Shown piece by piece: positions 55,656-64,000 of a stretch of 64,000 nt of DNA. The first letter of the stretch is position 1. Each line of letters begins with the position of its first letter. The DNA is from Pinus tabuliformis. Its lineage: Eukaryota > Streptophyta > Pinopsida > Pinales > Pinaceae. Both the position numbers and the translations under genes were made by a program. The notes beneath the pieces were generated by a model. It saw only the letters and a list, made by a program, of their open reading frames with translations, did no database searches and was not told the origin of the DNA. The stretch spans positions 315,860,783 to 315,924,782 of the forward strand of contig CM062820.1 in the NCBI GenBank assembly GCA_031772625.1, given 5' to 3'.

Positions 55656-56812
55656 TGTAGAAATTTTGAATACTATAACACTTATTCACAGAGATTATCC
55701 TGATTATACACTATTTGCAGAATGCATGCATAATACATAACCTCCTCTACTATTGATCATCAATTTGCAGTATTCAGAAACAATCGCATGCGCACATTGA
55801 AGCATCAATCACACATATCAACACAATATATCACGGGGAAAGCATACAGCTGAAAACCCCCAACTATCTGTATATTATATTGATTGAGAACATGTAACAA
55901 TACATAGTACAATACTCCTCGCAAGTACTCAGTACTATCTCCACCTGTTACACACAAACTAGCTCAGATCTGAATCAATCACAGGTTCAAATCTCCTCCG
56001 CTGCTTGCCTGCCTCCACTGAGCAATCCTGCATGAGAATGGATGAGAATGGCTGATCCAAACTTGTGTTTCCCTTGGCTGAACCACGTAATCCTCATTGG
56101 CAATACTCAATCCATTGCTTGTGCAAATCTCATGCACAACTATAGTCACAACAGACAGTTGTCTTGCCCTTTCACTCACTTCTAACACTTGTCTCCACTG
56201 AACTGTCCATGCACTGAGTTAACTGATGTATTCTTTAGTTGATTTATGAGTTAATAATTAGTGAATTAATTAATAATTAGTTCACATCACTCATCACTAG
56301 TGTATTCTGCAGTTAGACTAAATACAACTAGTTCAACCAAGTCAAACTGAACACTACTCCGTCAACTCCTCAATCAACTCCACCAAACTCAATCACTTGG
56401 GTTCTAATTGAAGTCCATCATGCAATAGCTCAACTAACCCATAAGAAAAGCGTATTTCCTTCTGGCAGTTGCATGTGCCACATCCGTAGCTCGGAATGAA
56501 GTGCTCCAAGAGGATAAGATAATGTTTATAGTCCAAATATTATTAAGAGCTAATAATATTCGATTGTTCTATTTTTAGCCTGGCAGTCTAAAAATAGACT
56601 CCGCCCATATGTCTAAAAATATAAGTCCATCTATTTTTACCAACATGACCAATCATCCACAAATAGCATCCTGCAACTCATAGACCATGATCCATATGTC
56701 TAAAAATAGACATAGTCTAAAAATAGACTTTGCACCAAAAATAGCCTGCGGGCCCACTTAGTGAAGGCGACTTCTTTTCACTAAGCTCCATCATCTTGTT
56801 GCATTTTCAACA
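55656..56812 (-). mobile_element. Solo LTR of the E2 family in E7
   Basis: 1157 bp, plus-strand TGTAGAAATTTTG to TTTTCAACA, aligning with the E2 LTRs. Flanks AACAA (55651-55655) and AATAA (56813-56817) form a TSD with one mismatch. Splits the protease-RT linker of E7. Confidence 0.9.
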
Positions 56813-57231
56813 AATAATGATGAAAAATTATTCTCAATTTTATCAAAATATGGTAAGATGGTTGAACGATGATTAGTATCGTCCCATGGAATTTCATCCA
56901 AGGTCATAACCTCCATAATCCGTTCATCAGTTAAATTTTTTTTGTTAAAATGATCATGCATAGAGATTGGTTCCAAGCGTGACAAATAAGAATATTCATT
57001 TGATCATCATCAGATGTTGATGGGTTGGAAAAAGATTGAATGGCCTCATAGGCTAACTCAAAAGGACTATGAGGCATTTCATCACCATAGAAGATCATTT
57101 TTGATTCTGACGGTACTTTCCATGGATCTCCCATTTTGAAAGTACTTGATGTAATTGTGTTGATCTGTGCTTCATTCTTAAGAAGAATGGGTGGAGGGAA
57201 CACGAAAGTTCCCATTAAAGAGGAGTCTTTG
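56813..57231 (-). pseudogene. E7 protease C-terminus and protease-RT linker
   Basis: Minus strand starts at the E10 LTR: MGTFVFPPPILLKNEAQINT, HSPFELAYEAIQSFSNPS, then in another frame IMEVMTLDEIPWDDTNHRST. Corresponds to the E8 stretch around the gag-protease/pol boundary. E7 has a tyrosine codon (ELAYEA) where E8 has TAG. Confidence 0.8.
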
Positions 57232-57658
57232 TGTAGGTTTTAACCCCATACATAAATTACCTGCATACGAATTCTAAAACACAGAAAATAAATAATGCGA
57301 GAGCAGAACACATAAAACACATATACATAAAGATTTTCCCCTGGATCCCAAAACCGGGACTACCAGCTTGATTTTTCATTATTTTCCTTTCAATTTTATA
57401 ATACATATTTATACATGCTGAAGTATCTAATACCATGGACTGAAAACCATCGCATCCAATACCATGGACCGAAAACCATCGCGTCCAAAAAGCATGTGCG
57501 AAAATCATGCACAAAACCATAGGTGGGTCCACTGAACCTAACATAGGGTCAAAAACAAAAATTTTCCGGGGCGCTGCCCCGGACCCCATAAAATGGGGTT
57601 ACGGGTGCCACTCAAACCTCTTGTTAACTACGTGGAAAGAATATAACGCAACCCAACA
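57232..57658 (-). repeat. E10 3' LTR
   Basis: 427 bp, plus-strand TGTAGGTTTTAACC to GCAACCCAACA, matching 63080-63466 in reverse. Contains two copies of ACCATGGACYGAAAACCATC (57433-57480). Confidence 0.9.
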
Positions 57659-57672
57659 TTCTCCCACTTTTT
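57659..57672 (-). other. E10 polypurine tract
   Basis: Minus-strand AAAAAGTGGGAGAA, the usual Copia tract, next to the LTR. Confidence 0.85.
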
Positions 57673-57706
57673 GTTTCTTTCCACAAGGGGCCACAAGAGA
57701 GCTTAG

Positions 57707-59348
57707 TCATTTTTCCAACCCTAAAATGCCCATTGTCTCTCTACACCAAGAGAATTTCTCAGAGCTCACAGATTTTGTCAATGCATTTGTAGTATTCTTC
57801 AAAGTGTCCACCTTTACCAGCAACACCTTTTTGTCTTCTATCATATCCCTCACAAAGTGATACTGAACATCAATGTGCTTTGTCTTAGAATGATATGCGG
57901 GGTTCTTTGCCAAGAAAATTACCCTTTGGCTGTCACAGTCTATCCTTATAGCTTCCTGTACTAACCCCATACTAGAACACAATATCTGCAACCAAACTAC
58001 TTCCTTGCTTGCATGAGGGGCTGCCATGTGTTCTGCCTCTATAGTTGACAGTGCCACTACAGATTGTTTCTTACTCATCCAATTGACTGCACCTCCAAAT
58101 AGGTTAAACACATACCCACTTGTAGATTTTCTCTGATCCAGATCTCCAGCCCAGTCTGCATCAACAAAGCCATGAATATCCAACAGTCTGTCTAATCCTG
58201 GTCTTCCTTGGTAGCACAAACCATAATCACTAGTGCCATGCAAATACCTAAAAACCCGCTTCACTGCTGTTCAGTGCTCCTTCCCTGGTTTTGATATAAA
58301 CCTGCTTAATACTCCCACTGCATGTGCAATGTCTGGTCTAGTACATACCATTGCATACATCAAGCTACTGACTGCACTTGCATATGGAACACGGGACATG
58401 TCCTCTTCCTCTTCTTGTGTCTTGGGACACTGTTCAGTAGATAACCTCACACCTACAGGAATAGGAACCTTCACCGGTTTACTATCCTGCATATTAAACC
58501 TCTGCAATATTATCTCAACATACTTCCTCTGGTTTAACCAGAGCTTCCTCTTTGCCCGATCTCTTTTAATTTCCATGCTCAAAATATAGTTTGCAGCACC
58601 AAGATCTTTCATGTCGAATTTGGAGGACAATTGGGTCTTCAAATCCTGGATAACTTCTTTGTCATTTCCAACCAACAACATATCATCCACATACAAGACC
58701 AGATAAATAACACAGTGACCAATTAATTTAAAATACATACAATGATCTGCTTTGCTTCTGGTGAAGCCAAGTCCCCATATAAATGTATCAAATTTATGAT
58801 ACCACATCCTTGGTGACTTTTTTAACCCATATAGAGACTTCTTTAACTTAGATACCAGTTCTTTCTTACCCTTCACCGCAAAGCCTTCAGGTTGCTTCAT
58901 GTAGATCTCCTCTTCTAGATCCCTGTGAAGAAATGTTGTCTTCAAATCCATCTGTTCTACCTCAAAATCAAAAGCAGCAACAACAGATAAAAGTAATATA
59001 ATAGAAGTTACCTTGGCAACAGGAGAAAAATTATCACCAAAATCAATTCCTGGCACCTGGGAATAACCTTTTTCTACCAACCGAGCTTTGTGTTTCCTTT
59101 TTGAACACCCATTTGTTGCCAATGGGTTTCCTTCTAGCCAGCAACTCCACCAGATCCCAAGCCTCATTTTTGTGCAAAGATGCCATTTCATCAACCATGA
59201 CCTCTTTCCAGAGTTTTCCATATTTTGAATCCACTGCTTCCTTCACAGTTCTGGGATCATCATCAGTAACAGACAAAGAAAAATTTGAATAGAAAGCAGA
59301 TGGACTATACCTTTCTGGCTGCCTTCTTTCTCGAATTGATCTTCTCAT
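57707..59348 (-). pseudogene. E10 Copia RT and RNase H
   Basis: 59348-59043 gives the RT start (YGKLWKEVMVDEMASLHKNE), a frameshift near 59100, then 59221-58271 with KARLVEKGYSQVPGIDFGDN, LKTTFLHRDLEEEIYMKQPE and the intact catalytic LVLYVDDMLLVGND. After one TGA in place of Trp (58268-58270), RNase H 58264-57707 follows with IHGFVDADWAGDLDQRKSTS and STIEAEHMA and ends GILGLEK. Only two lesions, so it is fairly young. Confidence 0.9.
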
Positions 59349-59402
59349 AGCTAGAGTTTGTGGCTCTTCATATTCTGATTCCTCCTCTGCTGTAGAGTCT
59401 GA

Positions 59403-59597
59403 TTATTCCTCATTTATCTCAAACTCTATCTTCTCAGGTTCCTTTGGTTGGACTTCATGTTTAATAACATCTTTCACCTCTCTGAACACCACATCTCGGC
59501 TGTACATAACCTTCCTTGTTACTGGGTTCCAAAGCTTATAACCCTTTAAACCATCCTTATACCCAATAAAGATGCACTTTTTAGATTTACTATCCAA
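59403..59597 (-). pseudogene. E10 integrase C-terminal fragment
   Basis: MDSKSKKCIFIGYKDGLKGY then SRDVVFREVKDV, the conserved block between Copia integrase and RT. The integrase core expected upstream is absent; sequence to the right of 59605 is unrelated. Confidence 0.85.
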
Positions 59598-59605
59598 GTG
59601 TCATG

Positions 59606-59860
59606 GTGAAAAATTGACGTGTAATAGCTCCATAAGAGCTCCACCCACAACACAAGTGAGTGTTGAACCAAGCAGTCACTGGTGGTCGAGCTAAAGGCTT
59701 CAAAATCAGATACATGTTCTGTCTCTGAGTCAGAACCCAAAAAGGGGAATGAAAAAAGGAAGTAGATTATTGATGCAGACCCCAACGCCACCATCACCAC
59801 AGTCGCCACCACAAATATCCATAAGGAGGAACCCGAAGATCCAGAGGAGGAGGAGCGTCT
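59606..59860. other. Junction between E10 and E11
   Basis: Neither Copia integrase (minus) nor Ty3 gag (plus) is recognisable. The two partial elements meet here without LTRs, so a deletion or other rearrangement is likely. The exact break was not located. Confidence 0.5.
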
Positions 59861-60439
59861 CTTCCACTCCTAGATGTGGGAAAGAGTTCCCTGCTACAGT
59901 TCATTATCAACAGTGGGAGCCAAAAGAACCTTATTGCAATAGAGGTTGTGAAGCAGTTGGGCTTACTGACCACAACGCACCCACACCCGTACACCATCGA
60001 GTGGCTTCACCAAGGATAGGATCTGCATGTGAGCCAACAATGTCACATTCCATACAACATCAAGCCCTTCACGGATGAGGTATTAAGTAACGTTTCTCCC
60101 TTTGATGTTTGTGATGTATTATTAGGCCATCCATACTTGTGGAAGCAACATTTTGTGTATGAGTCAAGGCCTCGTGCTATTATTGTTACATTGGGAGATA
60201 AGTTGTACAGGATACCAGAGGTGGCACTGCCTACCTCCATCTCTATGGTTACTACAAAGAAGATGGTGGCCATGACCTATAGACAAGGAAAATATGCATG
60301 GCAACAACAGATGGACAAGATCGTGGAGGAGTATGAGGACATCTTCACCTCCTTCGCAGGGGTGCCTCTACAATGTCAGGTTAAGCACTCCATCGATTTG
60401 ACCCCAGGTGCGTTGTTACCCAATGGAACAATCTATTGA
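59861..60439 (+). pseudogene. E11 protease and protease-RT linker
   Basis: LLQFIINSGSQKNLIAIEVV is the retropepsin active-site block, with N for the catalytic aspartate (NSGS). It continues as DVLLGHPYLWKQHFVYESRP (open 60029-60439) with a frameshift between. The linker ends SIDLTPGALLPNGTIY just before RT. Confidence 0.8.
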
Positions 60440-61020
60440 TGCTCCATTCTAGAGAACGATGAAATCAAGAGGCGAATTCAGGAGCTGCTGGAGAGAGATC
60501 ACATTCAGCCGAGTTCATTGTCCTGTGGGAGCCTAATCGTGTTGGTACAGACGAAGGATGGGACTTGGAGACTCTGTATTGACTATCGGGCGCTGAACAA
60601 GATCACTGTCAGGAATAGTTACCCGATCCCATGGATTGATGACTTTCTAGACCAACTCAAGGGGGGAAATATTTCAGCAAGATCGAGTTGAAGTGTGGAT
60701 ATCACCAGGTACCAATCGAAACCTCCGATGTGTGAAAGATTGCCTTCAAAGCTAAGGAGGGCCTTTTTGAATGCTTGGTTATGCCTTTCGAGTTGATGAA
60801 TTCTCCTGCAACCTTCATGAGGCTGATGGCTTACATCTTGCAACCATTCACCAACTAATTTGTAGTGGTATACTTGGATGAAATCCTAATCTTCAACCAG
60901 ATTTGGGAAGAGAACCTCCACCACATCTGACAGGTTCTCCAAACACTGCAGCAACACAAGTTGTGTGCCAATTTGGAGAAATGCACTTTTGGCATGACCT
61001 AGGTTCAGTATCTAGGATAC
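60440..61020 (+). pseudogene. E11 reverse transcriptase
   Basis: IKRRIQELLERDHIQPSSLS, TKDGTWRLCIDYRALNKITV and YPIPWIDDFLDQLKGG are clear. After a frameshift near 60663 come [20 protein letters not shown] and VVVYLDEILIF, where the catalytic YLDD is YLDE (from 60871). Further stops. The same D to E change is seen in E4. Confidence 0.83.
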
Positions 61021-61655
61021 ATTTTTGATGAACAGGGGGTGCATGTGGATTTATCCAAGATCCAAGTCATTTGGGATTGGCCAGCCCCAACCACTTTGAC
61101 AGATCTCTACAGCTTTCTGGGTCTTGCTAATTTCTACCGCAGGTTCATGTTGGAGTTCTCTCATATCAGTTGGCCCTTGAGTCAAGTCACCAAAGGAGGA
61201 GTGAAAGAGAAATTATTTTGGTCTGAATCTCAACAGAAGGCATTCATAGAGTTGAAACATCGCCTCTCCTCTGCACCAGTTCTCACATTACCAGAATTGC
61301 AACAACCATTTGAGATCGAGACAGATGCCTCTGACTATGCTATTGGGGTAGTCCTTACTCAACAATGGCAAATCATAGTGAGACACTTTTAGACACAGTC
61401 CAGAAGTATCACACTTATGAAAAAGAGATGTATTCCATTGTGTAGGTCTACCGACAATGGAAGCATTACATTTTGGGGAAGGAAACGGTCATCCACACAG
61501 ACCACTGAACCCTGCAGTTCATACTGACACAAGGGAAGTTGCAGAATGATCACCATCAGAATTGGTCCACATAATTGCAACAGTTCCATTTGAATATCTA
61601 GTACAAGAAGGGTAAAACAAAAAATGTTGCAGACTGCCTTAGCCAACCACCGATC
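61021..61655 (+). pseudogene. E11 RT end and RNase H
   Basis: YLGYIFDEQGVHVDLSKIQV, FLGLANFYRRFMLEFSHISW and the RNase H start PFEIETDASDYAIGVVLTQQ (aspartate intact). After a frameshift near 61390: VYRQWKHYILGKETVIHTDH-like sequence and KTKNVADCLSQPP. Confidence 0.83.
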
Positions 61656-62288
61656 ATGGCGTTAATCACCGTGCTCAACTCTTGTGGGCACGAGACTTCT
61701 GATTGGCCACTTCTCTACAAAAGTGACCCAGAATTCGACCACACATACCATACGCTCTTGGAGGGTAAAAAAGTTCCAGATTTTCATCTCCAGGATGCTC
61801 TGTTATGCCACCTAGGATGCCTTTGTGTTCCTTCAAGTGAGCGTGCGAAGATGATTTGGGAAGCACACTACAGTCGAGCTGTTGGGCATTTTGGGGTCAA
61901 GAAAATAGTGGCAGTACTGCAGAAGTATTTCTATTGGCCGAATCTTCGACAGGATGTTGGGAAGTACATTAGATCCTGCACTGCCTGCGCCATTTCCAAA
62001 CCGACAATCAAGAAAAAAGGTCGCTATATTCCCCTACCTAACCCTAGTCGACCTTGGCAATCCATCTCCATGGATTACATGTCAGGCCTTCCTTCTGCTA
62101 AGCATGGCAATGACTGTGTTTTTGTGGTCGTCGATAGATTCTCGAAGATGGCCATTATGGCAGTCTGCAAGAAGAGTATCACAACAGAAGCCATTGCTAA
62201 ACTCTTCTTCGAACAAGTGTGGGTACACTTTGGGATCCCACAGTCTATCATCTTAGATCGGGACAACACATTCCTTAGTAAATTTTGA
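61656..62288 (+). pseudogene. E11 integrase, zinc finger and core
   Basis: 210 open codons: HYSRAVGHFGVKKIVAVLQK, YIRSCTACAISKP (HHCC finger), SMDYMSGLPSAKHGNDCVFV (first aspartate) and FGIPQSIILDRDNTFLSKF (second aspartate). Ends at a TGA where the family continues. Confidence 0.87.
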
Positions 62289-63079
62289 TCGAGTCTCTTG
62301 TCAATGCTAGACACCAAGCTCACGAAGTCCACAACTTTCCATCCCCAAACTGATGGCCAGACAAAGGTCATCAATAGGATGATCGTATACATTTTGTGCA
62401 TGTACAACTCAAAGAATCCATGCACATGTGATTAAAGCCTCCTATCTATCTGACACAGCTACAAATGGGCTCTCCATAGCTTGATTGGCCACAACTTTTT
62501 TCAGGTGGGCTTGGGATTCCATCCACTATGTCCCATTCATGTGGCCATACCATTTGCAGCGACTCAGGCAGATTCAACTCATGTCTAGTCTGAAGCCGAC
62601 ATCGCAAATAGCTTCATTGAGCACATTCAACACATCCTCCAATAGGTCCATGACATATTGGACAAAGCCAATGCTAATTACAAACAATGACATGATCAAC
62701 ATGGGGTGTAACACAAGTTCCAGGTGGGCGACAAAGTTTGACTACATTTGCAGAAGGAGTGCCCCGCTGGGCCCCACCACAAGATTCACCCACTTTGATA
62801 TGGGCCATACACCATCACCAAGGCTATGTGAGATAATTCTTTTGAGCTCAACATTCCCCCATTCCTTGGCCTACACCTAGTGTTCAATGTGGATCACCTT
62901 CGGCCATACTTTCCACCATTATTGGACACATCCGACATTGTAGAACAACTCACACTAACAAAGTTAAATCTGGACTGTATGGAACAAGCTACAACCGATC
63001 AAATCATGGAAACGCATATTAAGAACACTCGCTAGTAGAATATTCAACTATATCAAGTTGTCAAATCTGGCCAACTCAT
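62289..63079 (+). pseudogene. E11 integrase C-terminal region
   Basis: STTFHPQTDGQTKVINRM (glutamate position reads K) then worn sequence; near 62880-62940 FNVDHLRPYFPPLLDTSD, and near 62990-63075 a tail like IQLYQVVKSGQL. Many breaks. Ends at the E12 LTR. Confidence 0.75.
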
Positions 63080-63466
63080 TGTTGGGTTGTGTTATATTCT
63101 TTCCACGACTAGCCCACGTGGTTAACTAGGGGGTTAGACAGGGGGTTGGACCTTATATTAGGTTGGGCGGACCTACCTATGATTTTGTGCATGATTTCCG
63201 CACATGGTTTTGGACGTGATGGTTTTCAGTCCATGGTTTTGGACGTGATGGTTTTTGGTCCATGGTATTGGATGCTCTAGCATGTATAAATATGTATTGT
63301 AACATTAAAAGGAACATAATGAAAAATCAAGATGGTAGTCCCGGTTTTGGGATCCAGGATAAAATCTCTGTGTATATGTGTTTTATGTGTTATGCTCTCA
63401 CATTGTTTATTTTCTGTGTTTTAGAATTCATATGTAGGTAATTTTTGTACGGGGTTAAAACCTACA
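63080..63466 (+). repeat. E12 5' LTR
   Basis: 387 bp, TGTTGGGTTGTG to TTAAAACCTACA. Contains two tandem copies of ATGGTTTTGGACGTGATGG (about 63203-63255) and a TATA at 63285-63292. Confidence 0.92.
63285..63292 (+). promoter_or_regulatory. TATA box of E12 LTR
   Basis: CATGTATAAATATGT, about 205 bp into the LTR, after the tandem repeat. Confidence 0.6.
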
Positions 63467-63468
63467 TT

Positions 63469-63480
63469 TGGTATCAGAGC
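63469..63480 (+). other. E12 primer-binding site
   Basis: TGGTATCAGAGC two bases after the LTR; initiator Met tRNA type. Confidence 0.92.
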
Positions 63481-63587
63481 TGTTTGGCTCCAAGGGGATG
63501 CCTTTGTTGCTGAGGGGTTTCGCTTGGGCCTATGGTAGACCCTGTTTAGTGGGAGATCTACGAGATCGATTCTAGTGGTGAAAGAAG

Positions 63588-63978
63588 ATGGCGAGTAGTG
63601 GAAAGATAGAGATCGAGAAATTTAATCGTCAGAGTTTTGAGTTATGGAAACTCAAGATGGAGGATCTGTTGGTGGATAAAGATTAGTGGATCACGGTAGA
63701 TCCAGGTACTAAACCAACGAGAGTTTTGATGAAGAATGGAAGAAGTTGGATCGGAAGGTAAAGAGCAAAATACGATTATGTGTCTCAGATTCAGTATTGC
63801 TGAATGTATCAGGGGAAGCTACGGTGAAGGCTTTGAGGGAAAAGTTAGGGACTTTGTACCAATCTAAGTCTCTGGTGAATAAACTCTTCCTACGGCAAAA
63901 GATGTATAACCTGAGGATGAAAGATGAAGACTCGGTGACAGAGCATCTGAACACATTTAATACTGTGGTAAGTTAGTT
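63588..63978 (+). pseudogene. E12 Copia gag, N-terminal part
   Basis: ATG 63588 gives MASSGKIEIEKFNRQSFELW and KLKMEDLLVDKD, the Copia gag N-terminus, then a TAG at about 63684 and a frameshift near 63720. The next frame reads FDEEWKKLDRKVKSKIRLCV and LREKLGTLYQSKSLVNKLFL, ending at a stop at 63974-63976. Inactive as it stands. Confidence 0.85.
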
Positions 63979-64000
63979 ATTATCTATTGATATTTAAATT

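Larger units (their letters stand above)
57232..59605 (-). mobile_element. E10: Copia element, 3' half only
   Basis: A 3' LTR (57232-57658), PPT and minus-strand RNase H, RT and integrase C-terminus. The element ends abruptly near 59605, without gag, protease, integrase core or 5' LTR. Inserted in E7 with left flank CTTTG (57227-57231); the partner duplication is not seen. Its LTR family is the same as that of E12, in opposite orientation. Confidence 0.85.
59861..63079 (+). mobile_element. E11: chromovirus-like Ty3 element, pol only
   Basis: Plus-strand protease, RT, RNase H and integrase in normal order, with stops and frameshifts. No gag or 5' LTR on the left; on the right it is cut by E12 at 63080 inside sequence reading VVKSGQL. 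The order and motifs match plant chromoviruses, but no intact chromodomain is visible. Confidence 0.82.
63080..64000 (+). mobile_element. E12: Copia element, 5' end, runs off the window
   Basis: 5' LTR 63080-63466, PBS 63469-63480 and start of gag at 63588. Inserted in E11 with left flank CTCAT (63075-63079). Same LTR family as E10 but the opposite orientation. Confidence 0.9.

Overview
This window looks like intergenic DNA from a large, retrotransposon-rich plant genome. Conifer or another gymnosperm is my guess, from the Ty3 families and repeat density; the sequence does not fix the species. I see no free-standing host gene, rRNA, tRNA or CRISPR array. Nearly everything is LTR retrotransposon, nested up to four deep. 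I could place many insertions to the base from TG...CA ends, 5-bp target-site duplications (TSDs), primer-binding sites (PBS) and polypurine tracts (PPT). I number the elements E1-E12 from left to right.

Layout. E1, a solo Copia-type LTR (385-1944, TSD ACTAG), and E2, a shortened Copia element (2282-6195, minus, TSD ATTTG), sit in unassigned flanking DNA. E3 is an old minus-strand Ty3 element spread from about 6600 to 22985. It is interrupted by E4s, a solo LTR (7061-7632, TSD ATGGT), and by E4, a Copia element (8383-16911, minus, TSD ACTTT). E4 is itself interrupted by E5, a scrambled mini-chromovirus (12198-15451, plus, TSD ATGAT). E6, a plus-strand Ty3 element, enters E3 at 22986 and is cut in its gag by E7, a Tat-like Ty3 element (24618-57231, minus). 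E7 is split by E8 (29625-44734, minus, TSD GCATC), E9 (47432-55204, plus, TSD ATCTC/ATCTT), a solo E2-family LTR (55656-56812) and E10 (Copia, minus, from 57232). The right end holds E11 (chromovirus-like, plus, about 59745-63079) and E12, a Copia element entering at 63080 and running off the window.

E8 is the youngest and most complete element: its 1102-bp LTRs differ at about seven positions by eye. On the minus strand it encodes gag-protease, RT-RNase H, integrase and, downstream of integrase, a second archaeal-type RNase H. On the opposite strand it carries a spliced gene resembling plant-mobile-domain proteins. E7 has the same plan in decayed form, with an intron at the same place. E9 shares the leader, trailer, PBS and PPT style but has lost pol, so it looks like a non-autonomous relative.

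The most unusual signal is in the non-coding leaders and trailers of E7, E8 and E9. Many stem-loops share one near-constant loop (TTTTAACGAGTCT or its complement), while their stems differ in sequence yet still pair. Other points worth attention are a 52-nt near-perfect hairpin in the 5' intron of the antisense gene, UAG-CAR-YYA stop contexts in E8 and E9, protease-gag-RT order plus a post-integrase coiled-coil ORF in E3, and shuffled domains with an amplified junction in E5.
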